DNA of 64,000 nt from Sphingorhabdus pulchriflava (lineage in GTDB: Bacteria > Pseudomonadota > Alphaproteobacteria > Sphingomonadales > Sphingomonadaceae): NCBI RefSeq assembly GCF_003367235.1, contig NZ_QRGP01000001.1, forward strand, positions 1,054,001-1,118,000, in the 5' to 3' direction. A program made the position numbers and the translations under genes. Below, one piece after another: positions 26,648 to 35,542 of the stretch. Below the pieces are notes generated by a model. It saw nothing but the letters and a program-made list of their open reading frames with translations. It had not been told where the DNA came from and made no database searches. How positions within the stretch are numbered: the stretch's first letter is position 1; every line of letters begins with the position of its first letter.

Positions 26648-27966
26648 GTATATTCAATCGCGGGCAAGAGGACGAGTTCGCCCGTGGCGCTCGCGCTATA
26701 ATCGCTTACCCTGAATTGCCAGGAACAAGCGGAATCACCGCTGAATTCCGTCTGGAAGAAGCGGTAGGGTTAGCCGGAGCTATTGGTCTCAACGTCATTG
26801 AAACGCGCCATTTCCGGGTTCGGACGCCCAAGGCTGCGACACTGTTTGGGGGTGGGCAGGTCGACGAGATTGCCGAACGCGTGGAAGCCGTGGAGGCCGA
26901 CTTGCTAGTGGTCGATGGTTCGCTTTCAGCGATCCAGCAGCGCAATCTGGAAGACCGCACCAAGGTCAAAGTCATCGATCGAACCGGTCTGATCCTCGAA
27001 ATTTTTGGCGAGCGGGCGGCGACGGCCGAGGGTCGGCTACAGGTCGAACTCGCGCATCTTGACTATCAGGCCGGCCGTCTTGTGCGCAGTTGGACCCACC
27101 TTGAGCGTCAGCGCGGCGGTTTCGGATTTTTGGGCGGCCCCGGTGAAACTCAGATTGAAGCCGACCGGCGCATGATTCGGGACCGGATGGCGCGTTTGCG
27201 ACGGGAGCTCGAACAGGTCCAGCGAACGCGCGGATTGCAGCGTGCCCGGCGCAAAAAGGCGCCTTGGCCCACCATTGCGCTTGTCGGCTATACCAACGCT
27301 GGCAAATCGACCCTGTTCAATCGGCTGACCAAAGCAGAGGTCTTGGCAGAGGATATGCTGTTCGCAACGCTCGACCCAACTTTGCGCGAAATCCGGCTTC
27401 CGGGAGTTGAAAAGGCGATATTGTCGGACACGGTTGGTTTTGTGTCGGACCTGCCAACACAGCTGGTTGCCGCTTTCCGAGCCACGCTTGAAGAGGTTAC
27501 AACGGCTGACATCATCGTTCATGTCCGCGATATTTCGCACCCTTCAACAGAAGCGCAGCGGGATGATGTTCTGTCGATCCTGCACGATCTGGGCATTGGC
27601 GAGGAAGGGGAGGGACGGACCGTCCTCGAGCTTTGGAACAAGGTTGACCTGCTCGATGACGAAAGGCGCGAGTATTTACAGGGGCAGGCCGCGCGACAGG
27701 GCAATTGCTACCTCATTTCGGCCGAAAGCGGTGAAGGCGTCGAACAATTTCGTTCCGAACTGGCGGCATTGGTTGGTGCGGCAAACATAGTCCGGACGGT
27801 TCGCCTTAATGCCGAGGAAGGCCGCGTTATGGCGTGGTTGTATGAGCGCGGTGCGATCGTTGAAAAACGGGAAGAGGGCGAGAGTGTCATTTTCACGGTA
27901 TCGCTGAGCGGCAGGAATTGGGGGCAGTTTGAAAAACAGTTCGGCAGTCTGGTTGAGATTATTTAG
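26644..27966 (+). CDS. hflX: Ribosome-associated GTPase HflX
   Basis: A 440-residue OBG-HflX GTPase that splits stalled or stressed ribosomes. The N-terminal HflX domain (about 15-190) includes [20 protein letters not shown] and [15 protein letters not shown]; the G domain has [12 protein letters not shown] (G1), [11 protein letters not shown] (G3) and NKVD (G4). The start is TTG at 26644, overlapping the hfq stop (TTGA), the usual hfq-hflX coupling. The 3' end overlaps convergent mazG by 8 bases. Confidence 0.95.
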   Translation: MSIFNRGQEDEFARGARAIIAYPELPGTSGITAEFRLEEAVGLAGAIGLNVIETRHFRVRTPKAATLFGGGQVDEIAERVEAVEADLLVVDGSLSAIQQRNLEDRTKVKVIDRTGLILEIFGERAATAEGRLQVELAHLDYQAGRLVRSWTHLERQRGGFGFLGGPGETQIEADRRMIRDRMARLRRELEQVQRTRGLQRARRKKAPWPTIALVGYTNAGKSTLFNRLTKAEVLAEDMLFATLDPTLREIRLPGVEKAILSDTVGFVSDLPTQLVAAFRATLEEVTTADIIVHVRDISHPSTEAQRDDVLSILHDLGIGEEGEGRTVLELWNKVDLLDDERREYLQGQAARQGNCYLISAESGEGVEQFRSELAALVGAANIVRTVRLNAEEGRVMAWLYERGAIVEKREEGESVIFTVSLSGRNWGQFEKQFGSLVEII

Positions 27967-28735
27967 CTGCGGTTTCTATTTTTGCGCGCCGCCAAAGAGC
28001 TTCTTTGGCATCGAGATCGAGTTTTTCAAACGCATCGCCAGCAATCGCTTCCATGCCACGGAAACGGCGTTCAAATTTTGCCGTAGCATCATTGAGAGCA
28101 ACTTCGGCGTCGACGCCCAAATGACGACTGATATTGACCGCTGCAAAGAGAAGATCGCCGACTTCCTCATGCATTTCGGTTGCGGTGGTGGCGTCTCGAA
28201 CTTCGTCGATTTCCTCGTCCAGTTTTTCAAAAGCACCTTCGACGCTCGGCCAGTCAAAACCGGTTCGGGCGGCGCGTTTCTGGATTTTCTGCGCCCGGAG
28301 CAAAGCTGGCAGTGCTTTGGCAACATCTGCCATCGCACTTTTGTCTTCAGATTTTCCGTGCCGCTCAGCCTCCTTGATGGCTTCCCAATTGGCGACGACT
28401 TGCGCAGATCCGTCAATCGATCGGTCGCCGAAGATGTGCGGGTGGCGCCGTTCCATCTTGTCGCAAATGGCGTTGATTACGTCCTGCAGGCCAAAGTGTC
28501 CGGCTTCCTCGGCCATACGGCTGTGGAACACGACCTGAAGCAGAAGATCGCCAAGCTCATCCTTCAATGCGGCCATGTCGTTGCGTTCGATCGCGTCAGC
28601 GACCTCATAAGCTTCTTCGATTGTATATGGCGCGATGGTCGCGAAATTCTGTTCAAGATCCCAGGGGCAGCCGGACACCGGCGTTCGCAGGCGCGCCATG
28701 ATATCGTAGAGGGGGGTAATTTCAGGCTGTGACAT
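27959..28735 (-). CDS. mazG: Nucleoside triphosphate pyrophosphohydrolase MazG
   Basis: A 258-residue two-repeat MazG that hydrolyses (d)NTPs to monophosphates and pyrophosphate, cleaning the nucleotide pool and affecting ppGpp levels. The first repeat shows YTIEEAYEVADAIE followed by ELGDLLLQVVFHS (the ExxE...ExxD magnesium site); the second has LDEEIDEVRD and HEEVGDLLFAAVN. No toxin-antitoxin partner is near. It is a single gene, with an AT-rich palindrome in its upstream region. Confidence 0.95.
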   Translation of the reverse strand: MSQPEITPLYDIMARLRTPVSGCPWDLEQNFATIAPYTIEEAYEVADAIERNDMAALKDELGDLLLQVVFHSRMAEEAGHFGLQDVINAICDKMERRHPHIFGDRSIDGSAQVVANWEAIKEAERHGKSEDKSAMADVAKALPALLRAQKIQKRAARTGFDWPSVEGAFEKLDEEIDEVRDATTATEMHEEVGDLLFAAVNISRHLGVDAEVALNDATAKFERRFRGMEAIAGDAFEKLDLDAKEALWRRAKIETAAK

Positions 28736-28764
28736 GCTCGGCCGCTTTCACAAGTTTAAGTACG

Positions 28765-28778
28765 ATAATATATATTAT
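28765..28778. promoter_or_regulatory. AT-only 14-bp palindrome upstream of mazG
   Basis: ATAATATATATTAT is a perfect dyad 30 bases upstream of the mazG start, in otherwise GC-rich DNA. It overlaps where a minus-strand -10 region would be expected, so it could be promoter, operator or both. No known regulator is assigned. Confidence 0.35.
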
Positions 28779-28785
28779 GTTAAGT

Positions 28786-28809
28786 GGAAAATGCCTCGGG
28801 AATCGAGGC
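28786..28809 (-). terminator. Terminator of the long mltB-to-protease operon
   Basis: On the minus strand GCCTCG pairs with CGAGGC across a five-base loop, followed by ATTTTCC. It lies 25 bases after the protease stop codon and closes the eight-gene operon. Confidence 0.65.
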
Positions 28810-28833
28810 AGGCGTGACGATTGGTGCCCTTCC

Positions 28834-29433
28834 TCAAGGTTTCAACTGCATGACATCACCTGTAACGCTCCACGATCCGAAACTGTCGAGGAAATTCATG
28901 CCGACAACATTGGTGTCGCCGAATTTGTCGGAGATTACGACGTCATGCTCATCAACCTGATATTCACCAACGACGATGCTGGGTACTGTCGCGCTCGCTA
29001 CGCTGATCCTGCCATTGGCCGTTTCAAGTTCTATCGGTAACTTGCTCGAGTCTGCCTTCAAACCGATCTGGCGCGCCGTGTTGGCGTTAATCGCCGTTGT
29101 CGTTGCGCCGCTATCGACCATGAAGTCGACATTCTGGTTATTGATCGCTGCACGCAGCCAGAAATGCCCATCATCCTGACGCACCAGCCTGATGCCTTGC
29201 TCATCGCTGCTTTGCCTTGGCGCACCGGTCAGTTCGCCTTTGATCCGTTCCCACGCCATCGACATTTCGGGTCGAAAGCTCATGATAACAAATGCAACGG
29301 CGAAGATACCCGCCCAAGCTGCGATCATCTTCGCATATTGTTTCATCGGCAGACGTCTGGCGATCAGGCCTGACGCCATCAGCACCAGCAACATAATCGC
29401 GTAAATTAGATATGGCGCGTCATCATTATACAT
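28834..29433 (-). CDS. Membrane-anchored retropepsin-like aspartic protease
   Basis: A 199-residue protein of the TIGR02281/clan AA type. Two hydrophobic helices at the N-terminus (about 8-25 and 34-52) anchor it. The C-terminal domain holds the aspartic protease signature DFMVDSGATTTAIN and the late VVGMNFLDSFG strand, as in retropepsin-like single-domain proteases that act as dimers. Substrates are unknown. It follows tatD by 3 bases, last in the operon. Confidence 0.88.
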   Translation of the reverse strand: MYNDDAPYLIYAIMLLVLMASGLIARRLPMKQYAKMIAAWAGIFAVAFVIMSFRPEMSMAWERIKGELTGAPRQSSDEQGIRLVRQDDGHFWLRAAINNQNVDFMVDSGATTTAINANTARQIGLKADSSKLPIELETANGRISVASATVPSIVVGEYQVDEHDVVISDKFGDTNVVGMNFLDSFGSWSVTGDVMQLKP

Positions 29434-29436
29434 ATA

Positions 29437-30210
29437 TTACAATGCTTTAGTAAACAGTCTGTAAAAATTATCTGACGTTTGCACTGACAGTGTTTCGCTA
29501 TCCACACTGCGCAATTCCGCGACAAAAGCCGCCGTGCTCGCAACAAAGGCGGGTTCACAAGTCTTGCCGCGATGCGGAACTGGGGCAAGAAACGGAGAGT
29601 CGGTTTCGACGAGAAGGCGATCGGCGGGGATCGTCTTGGCAATTTGCTGTAATTCGGTCGCGTTTTTGAATGTGACGATACCCGACAGCGATATGTAAAA
29701 CCCTAGATTTAGAGCAATTTCGGCAAATTCGGCGCTTGCGGTGAAGCAATGAATGACACCACTATAGGTACCCTTCCCCATTTCTTCGGTCAGGATTTGC
29801 GCGGTATCGGCCTCAGCATCGCGGGTGTGTACAATGATCGGCAGCCCGGTTTCGCGCGCCGCTGCGATATGGGCGCGAAATGAAGCGCGCTGCTGTTCGC
29901 GGTCGCTATGGTCGTAATAATAATCGAGACCGGTTTCACCAATCGCGATGACGCGTGGATGTGCTGCTCGCGCTACCAATTTGGCCGTGTCGACATCGGT
30001 GTGTCCGTCGGCTTCATGCGGATGGATTCCGACAGAAGCCCATACATCGGCTTCTTTGCTGGCAAGCCCGATAACGTCATCCCATTCGCATTCGCGGGTC
30101 GAGATGTTGAGCATCGCCGTGACGCCCGCTGCACGGGCATTGGCCAGCGTTTCAGCCTGCCGCTCAACCAGCCCTTTATAGTTGAGATGGCAATGGGAAT
30201 CGATAAGCAT
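29437..30210 (-). CDS. TatD family metal-dependent hydrolase
   Basis: A 257-residue TIM-barrel hydrolase of the TatD family, many of which are 3'-5' exonucleases or D-aminoacyl-tRNA editing-type enzymes. Metal ligands are visible: DSHCHLNY at the N-terminus, IGETGLDYYY, VHTRDAEAD, VIHCFTAS, and ETDSPFLAP. The start codon overlaps the metG stop by one base, a very common metG-tatD (YcfH-like) pair. Cytoplasmic. Confidence 0.94.
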   Translation of the reverse strand: MLIDSHCHLNYKGLVERQAETLANARAAGVTAMLNISTRECEWDDVIGLASKEADVWASVGIHPHEADGHTDVDTAKLVARAAHPRVIAIGETGLDYYYDHSDREQQRASFRAHIAAARETGLPIIVHTRDAEADTAQILTEEMGKGTYSGVIHCFTASAEFAEIALNLGFYISLSGIVTFKNATELQQIAKTIPADRLLVETDSPFLAPVPHRGKTCEPAFVASTAAFVAELRSVDSETLSVQTSDNFYRLFTKAL

Positions 30211-31778
30211 CAGTCGACGTCATCGTCTGCCGGAAGTTCCAGTCGGGGGAAAATCGGCGATGGTGGGGACAGGCGAAAATCGACCGAAACCATGTTGTTG
30301 TAATAGTCCTGATCATTGAGTGCAGCATAGTCGCGCCCATGCGCATCGATGCCGAGCTGGTCGAGCAGCCGCGCCGACGATGCGGGTATGATAGGCTGTA
30401 CCGCAATGGCCAATGCGCGGATAGCTCGCAGAAGCACCTCCAATACAGTTTCCATCCGCACCGGATCGGTTTTGCGCAGCGTCCAAGGAGCTTGGGCATC
30501 GATATACTGGTTGCAGGCAAAAACCGCCTTCATCCAGCTCTCCAGGCCTTGCGAAAATGTGAAACTCGCAAATTCGCGCGGCACGTCGTTGCGACAGGCG
30601 TCGTCGACGATCGCCAACAATGCCTCATCATCTGACGTCATGACGTCAGCCTTGGGCAATCGCCCTTCCAAATTCTTGGAAATAAAAGATAATGTGCGCT
30701 GTGCAAGATTGCCAAAACTGTTTGCCAACTCAGCATTTACGCGCGTGACAATCGCCTCTGCACTGTAACTGCCGTCTTGGCCAAAGCTGACTTCACGAAG
30801 CAGAAAATAGCGGAGTGCATCGACACCGAAGCGCTCTGCAAGCTCCATCGGATCAACGACATTGCCCAGAGATTTGGACATTTTCTCTCCGCGGCTAAGG
30901 AGAAAGCCGTGGCCAAACACCTGTTTGGGTATCGGCAACCCGGCGGACATCAGAAAAGCGGGCCAATAGACGGTGTGGAAACGGACAATGTCCTTGCCAA
31001 TAATGTGCGCATCAGCAGGCCAGAACCGCTCGAACTCCCCCTCCCGCGCCGGAAAGCCGATGCCCGACAAATAGGTGGTCAGTGCATCGACCCAGACGTA
31101 CATCACATGGCCAGGAGAGCCCGGAACCGGAACGCCCCAATCAAAACTGGTGCGTGAAACGCTCAAATCCTTCAATCCGCCTTCAACAAATCGCAGAACT
31201 TCATTCTTGCGGCTTTCGGGACGGATGAAATCGGGCTGACTATTGTATAATTCCAGAAGCTTGTCCTGATAACGCGACAGGCGGAAGAACCAGCTTTCCT
31301 CAACCGTCCATTCGACCGGAGTGCCTTGAGGTGAGAGTTTGATTCCCCCTTCCCCTTCGACCAGTTCTTCCTCGCCATAATAGGCTTCGTCGCGGACAGA
31401 GTACCAACCTTCGTAGCGATCGAGATACAGGTCGCCGCTTGCCTCCATGGCTTTCCAAAGCGCGATGCTAGCTTCGTGATGGCGCGGATCGCTAGTGCGC
31501 ATGAAACAATCATATGAAATATTGAGTGTTTCGCACATTTGCTTGAAATATGAAGACATTTCGTCAGCGAATTCGAGTGTTTCACGGTCTGCAGCGCGTG
31601 CCGTCTGTGCCATTTTCAGGCCGTGCTCGTCGGTGCCCGTCACCAATCGCACGTCGCGGCCCATAAGCCGCTGGAACCGGGCAATGGCGTCGGTGGCTAT
31701 CGCCTCATAGGCGTGGCCGATATGCGGCTTCCCATTGGGGTACGCGATAGCAGTGGTAATGTAATAGGGTTCAGACAT
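30210..31778 (-). CDS. metG: Methionyl-tRNA synthetase
   Basis: A 522-residue class I synthetase charging tRNA-Met. PNGKPHIGHAYE holds the HIGH motif and GEKMSKSLGNVV the KMSKS motif. The short length and lack of a C-terminal tRNA-binding domain fit the monomeric form found in alphaproteobacteria; the cysteine knuckle of the zinc-containing type is not evident. It lies 22 bases after holB in the operon. Confidence 0.97.
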   Translation of the reverse strand: MSEPYYITTAIAYPNGKPHIGHAYEAIATDAIARFQRLMGRDVRLVTGTDEHGLKMAQTARAADRETLEFADEMSSYFKQMCETLNISYDCFMRTSDPRHHEASIALWKAMEASGDLYLDRYEGWYSVRDEAYYGEEELVEGEGGIKLSPQGTPVEWTVEESWFFRLSRYQDKLLELYNSQPDFIRPESRKNEVLRFVEGGLKDLSVSRTSFDWGVPVPGSPGHVMYVWVDALTTYLSGIGFPAREGEFERFWPADAHIIGKDIVRFHTVYWPAFLMSAGLPIPKQVFGHGFLLSRGEKMSKSLGNVVDPMELAERFGVDALRYFLLREVSFGQDGSYSAEAIVTRVNAELANSFGNLAQRTLSFISKNLEGRLPKADVMTSDDEALLAIVDDACRNDVPREFASFTFSQGLESWMKAVFACNQYIDAQAPWTLRKTDPVRMETVLEVLLRAIRALAIAVQPIIPASSARLLDQLGIDAHGRDYAALNDQDYYNNMVSVDFRLSPPSPIFPRLELPADDDVD

Positions 31779-31800
31779 GCAAAGCCAATAGCAAGAGGGG

Positions 31801-32757
31801 TTATTCGGCGCCGTGCTTATGCGGTCGCAGCGATGCCAGCAAGCTTCCCATTTGGAAAATTACAGCCTGTTTGTCGAGAGACTGCGCAACAGCGCGTTGC
31901 GCGAGCCTGTCAGCATCCTGAAATGCCTCAACCGCCGATATCGCACCGGACGCCCTTGCCTCCTTGGCGATGCTGATTGGAACATAGCGCAAAAAGGCTT
32001 CGTAACGGGCTTGGGCCGACTTTGTTGACAGGCTTTCGGCAAGACCATGGCGGATTTTGTTCGTCGGATCGCCTTTTTCGACCATCCGCTGAATGGCAGT
32101 TTCGATTTCATCGAAATCAAGATCAGCATAGTCGAGCGCCTGGCCAGGCGATCCATTGCCCGTTGCTGCCAGGAGTTCAATCTGCCTTTCCGATGCTTCC
32201 GGTACGGCCTGGCGCAGTGCGGATGCCATTTCCGCGGATGAAAGCGGGTCAAAACGCAGCATCTGGCAACGCGAGCGGATGGTCGGAAGCAACCGGTCGC
32301 TGGCATGGCTTATCAGAAAGAAATAGGTTCCGACGGGCGGCTCTTCGAGCGATTTAAGGAGGGCATTGGCCCCTCCCCGCTCCAGATCATCAGCAGCGTC
32401 TATAATGACCGCGCGTTTTGAACCCAATGACGGGCGCGTGGTCAGGGCATGTTGCACATCCCGGATCTGGTCGATAGTGATGCTGCGTTTCAGTTCAGCA
32501 TTAGGATCCGCCTCTTCACCGTCTTTTGGGGCCTCCTTCGCCAAGCGCTGGATGCGGATGATATCGGGATGCGTGCGGTGTTCGATCAAGTTACGGTGCC
32601 GGTCCTCTGGATCGACCAGCAGCCGCGCAAATTCGAGCGCAAAATGCGCTTTTCCAAGCCCGCGCGGTCCAGCGAGGATCCAGCCATGATGGAGTCGACC
32701 GCTTGCCAACGACCGCTCCACATGCAGGCGGTTTTCATCATGGCCGTAAAATTTCAT
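31801..32757 (-). CDS. holB: DNA polymerase III delta' subunit
   Basis: A 318-residue clamp-loader subunit. The AAA+-like N-terminal part shows HHGWILAGPRGLGKAHFALEFARLL (P-loop-like) and LLKSLEEPPVGTYFFLIS with RSRCQMLRF, the sensor and arginine-finger region. Delta' stabilises the loader that puts the beta clamp on primed DNA. It overlaps tmk by 4 bases, the usual tmk-holB order. Confidence 0.94.
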   Translation of the reverse strand: MKFYGHDENRLHVERSLASGRLHHGWILAGPRGLGKAHFALEFARLLVDPEDRHRNLIEHRTHPDIIRIQRLAKEAPKDGEEADPNAELKRSITIDQIRDVQHALTTRPSLGSKRAVIIDAADDLERGGANALLKSLEEPPVGTYFFLISHASDRLLPTIRSRCQMLRFDPLSSAEMASALRQAVPEASERQIELLAATGNGSPGQALDYADLDFDEIETAIQRMVEKGDPTNKIRHGLAESLSTKSAQARYEAFLRYVPISIAKEARASGAISAVEAFQDADRLAQRAVAQSLDKQAVIFQMGSLLASLRPHKHGAE

Positions 32758-33389
32758 TCGGGTAGCAGCCCGGACAATTCCGCCACCAGCGACTGCGTAA
32801 CGCTTTCGGCTGTTTCATCGGCATTAATGATGCGGACCCGTTCCTGTTCCTGTTCGGCAATCTGCAAAAAGGCGGCGCGCACTTTTGCGTGAAATTCCGA
32901 AGAACGGCCGCCTATCCGGTCACTGACTCCTGCATCCCGTTGTTGCAAGCGTTGCGCCGCTACATCGGGCGGCAGGTCGAGCACGAGTGTGCGCTGGGGC
33001 AGCAAACCACCGCTACCGATTGCGTGCAGCGTCATGATATCCGCATCACCCAGACCAAGGCTTGCCCCTTGATAGGCGCGACTGCTGTCAACATAGCGGT
33101 CGGAGATAACCCACTTGCCGGCGGCGAGGGCGGGTTTAATCAGTTTTTCGACATGATCGCTGCGCGCCGCCGCAAATAGCAAGGCTTCCCCAGCCTTGCC
33201 CCAGCGATCATCAGCGCCGCCGAGCAACAGATTCCGTATGGCTTCGGCACCTTCGGTGCCGCCCGGCTCACGGGTCAAAACGACATCAATGCCGCGTGCG
33301 CGAAGGTAGGCGGCAAGCGCGGATATCTGGGTGGATTTCCCGGCGCCCTCGCCCCCTTCGATTGAAATGAACACTCCCTCGCGCATCAC
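32754..33389 (-). CDS. tmk: Thymidylate kinase
   Basis: A 211-residue dTMP kinase making dTDP. FISIEGGEGAGKSTQ is the P-loop, VLTREPGGTEGAEAIR the DR(E)P substrate motif, and SDRYVDSSRAYQG the catalytic Asp-Arg region. The lid segment RDAGVSDRIGGRSSEFH follows. It is flanked by 4-base overlaps with the carboxypeptidase gene upstream and holB downstream. Confidence 0.97.
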   Translation of the reverse strand: MMREGVFISIEGGEGAGKSTQISALAAYLRARGIDVVLTREPGGTEGAEAIRNLLLGGADDRWGKAGEALLFAAARSDHVEKLIKPALAAGKWVISDRYVDSSRAYQGASLGLGDADIMTLHAIGSGGLLPQRTLVLDLPPDVAAQRLQQRDAGVSDRIGGRSSEFHAKVRAAFLQIAEQEQERVRIINADETAESVTQSLVAELSGLLPE

Positions 33390-34531
33390 ATTCTCACCAG
33401 AGCCCGGGCACCATTCAAGGCACGTCCAAGAAAACCGGCTTGCTGGACCGATTTGCCTGCGACCAATGGCAGCACCTGTTTTTTACCGTCTGCAGACCGG
33501 ACAATCAATTCGCCCAGCGCCTCTCCTTTGCGGATTGGCGCGCGGATCGGGCCGTAATAACGCGCCTTCAACTGCAATTTTTCTTTAGATTGCGCGCGCT
33601 TGGTCGCCGAGAAATCCCACGATGCAACCAATGGTACGCTGTCGACCGCGCCCATTTGTACAGGAGCTTGGGTAACGGTTTGACCTTTGCGAAACAATGA
33701 CTCGGTCTCCCACTCGCTGAAGCCCCAGTTCATGAATTTACGCGCTTCGGCTACACGCGACTGCATCGTAGGTAATCCAGCAATAATCATGATCAAGCGC
33801 CGGTCCCCGCGCTTCGCCGTGCCTGCAAGGCAATAGCCTGCCGCTTCGCTGTGCCCGGTCTTGAGGCCGTCGGCCCCATCAATCACCCCGAGCAAGGGGT
33901 TGCGGTTCGCCTGTGTGACATTCGACCAGCGAAAGGATTTCCGAGAAAAATAGCGTTCGAAAGCGGATGGATGTTCGATGACGATCGCTTGTGCCAAGGT
34001 CGCAAGATCGCGCGCTGTTGAAAAGGTTTTCCCGCCGTCGGGCCAGCCATTCGGATTTGCAAAGTGGGTATTCGCCATACCGAGCTTCTTGGCAGCGGCG
34101 TTCATTTCGGCAACAAAACCTTCTTCGCTTTCCGCTACGCCTTCAGCAAGAACGACTGAAGCGTCATTTCCCGAGAGCGTCAGTACCCCAAACAGCAGAT
34201 TGTCAATTGACACACTTTCGTTGGCACGCAGGAACATGGTGGAACCCTTATTGTTCCATTTGCGCCAGGTCGCCGGACTGACCTTCACTTTTTGATCACG
34301 GCTGACCTTCTTGTCCTTCAAGGCGTTGAAGGTGACATAGGCGGTCATCATTTTCGCCATAGAGGCTGTGGGAATGCGTTTATCGGCGTCGCGTTCGTAC
34401 AAAGCTCGATCAGAAAAAGTATCGAGCAGATAGGCTACCGGCGCGCTACCCGAATAGGGTTTAGCCAACCCGGGTGTAGCAGACGTTAACGCAGCAGACG
34501 CTAACAAAGAAAGGGCAACTAATGCTCGCAT
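33386..34531 (-). CDS. D-alanyl-D-alanine carboxypeptidase (DacA/DacC type, PBP5-like)
   Basis: A 381-residue low-molecular-weight penicillin-binding protein that trims stem peptides of peptidoglycan. It has a signal peptide ending GLAKPYS, the SxxK active site in PTASMAKMMTAYV, the SxN motif in LSGNDAS and KTG in GLKTGHSEAAGYC. The C-terminal part is the PBP5-type beta domain, with a helical tail (FLGRALNGARALVRM) that could bind the membrane. It sits after rlpA and before tmk. Confidence 0.95.
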   Translation of the reverse strand: MRALVALSLLASAALTSATPGLAKPYSGSAPVAYLLDTFSDRALYERDADKRIPTASMAKMMTAYVTFNALKDKKVSRDQKVKVSPATWRKWNNKGSTMFLRANESVSIDNLLFGVLTLSGNDASVVLAEGVAESEEGFVAEMNAAAKKLGMANTHFANPNGWPDGGKTFSTARDLATLAQAIVIEHPSAFERYFSRKSFRWSNVTQANRNPLLGVIDGADGLKTGHSEAAGYCLAGTAKRGDRRLIMIIAGLPTMQSRVAEARKFMNWGFSEWETESLFRKGQTVTQAPVQMGAVDSVPLVASWDFSATKRAQSKEKLQLKARYYGPIRAPIRKGEALGELIVRSADGKKQVLPLVAGKSVQQAGFLGRALNGARALVRM

Positions 34532-34573
34532 TGCCGTCTGTTAGACCGGCTTGCGACGGCTTTCCAGCCAAAG

Positions 34574-35542
34574 CTATTCGCGCAACAGCCTTGCTTGTGG
34601 ATAGCCCTTGGCCTGCGCATTTTTAAGCGCGGCTTTTGCCTCGCTTTCGCTGGCAAATGGACCGAAGCGAACGCGGTGCAACTTGCCATCTGCACTGGCG
34701 ACAACTTTTGCATCCAGCTTGGCAGCGAGCTGATCGGCATTGGCCTTGGATGAAAAGGCTGCGACTTGCACAACATAGCCAGCTTTTGTTGAAACCGCTT
34801 TCACCTCGCGTACCGCAGATTTGGCAGGTTCCACTATTGCAGGCGTTTTTGTTGTCGCTGGTTTTGTTGTTACTTTGGCAGGTGCCGAAACAGGCTTTGC
34901 CGGGGGTGTGGTGACAACTTCGGGCGCTGCAACCTTTGGCGTTTCCGGTTTTGGCATTTTAGCTAGCTTGTCGCGCAACACCTTCAGAAGCGATTCCGGT
35001 GTGTCGAGCCGGGTTCCGGCGGGTTGGTTGGCGCGCAATACCGCGCGATCCTGTTCTGGCGGATTGACCCGACGGACGCGCACGGGTGCCAAGCCTTGCT
35101 CTGAAATGCCAAGTTGCCGCGCCGCTCCTTCTGAAAGATCGATCAGGCGATCATTGGCCATCGGGCCGCGATCATTGATGCGCACCAAAATCGTTCGCCC
35201 GGTATCCAGCGCGGTTACCTCTACATAGCTGGGCATGGGCAGGGTTTTATGCGCAGCGGTGATCGCACCGGGCACAAATGTTTCGCCATTGGCCGTTTGG
35301 TTACCCTGAAGCTCTTTCCCATACCAGCTGGCAAAGCCGACTTCATCATAGTTCGAGGTGTCTTCCGGCGTATATGTCGTGGCTCCCACCGTAAATGGTG
35401 AGCCCAGCTTAACGGGAAAATCGCTGACTGACGCTACAGGTGCCTTTTCCGCAGCAGGAATTGTCTGAGGGTCTCCACCGCCACAGGATGACAATAGCAG
35501 GCACAATGAAGCGCCAATCAAAAGCCTAGTTTCGTACCGCAT
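34574..35542 (-). CDS. rlpA: RlpA-type septal lipoprotein with SPOR domain
   Basis: A 322-residue protein with a lipoprotein signal (LLLSSCGGG; Cys20). A double-psi beta-barrel (GFASWYGKELQGNQTANGETF through VRINDRGPMANDRLIDLS) is the RlpA domain, which in Pseudomonas cleaves naked glycans. A Pro/Ala/Thr/Lys-rich linker leads to the SPOR domain (about 248-322), which binds denuded septal peptidoglycan. It overlaps the lytic transglycosylase gene by 17 bases, so two glycan-cleaving proteins and a carboxypeptidase are made together. Confidence 0.95.
   Translation of the reverse strand: MRYETRLLIGASLCLLLSSCGGGDPQTIPAAEKAPVASVSDFPVKLGSPFTVGATTYTPEDTSNYDEVGFASWYGKELQGNQTANGETFVPGAITAAHKTLPMPSYVEVTALDTGRTILVRINDRGPMANDRLIDLSEGAARQLGISEQGLAPVRVRRVNPPEQDRAVLRANQPAGTRLDTPESLLKVLRDKLAKMPKPETPKVAAPEVVTTPPAKPVSAPAKVTTKPATTKTPAIVEPAKSAVREVKAVSTKAGYVVQVAAFSSKANADQLAAKLDAKVVASADGKLHRVRFGPFASESEAKAALKNAQAKGYPQARLLRE

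Noticed and set aside
27959-28735. MazG as part of a MazEF-like or phage-defence locus
   Set aside because: It is a full two-domain housekeeping MazG with no toxin or defence gene adjacent.
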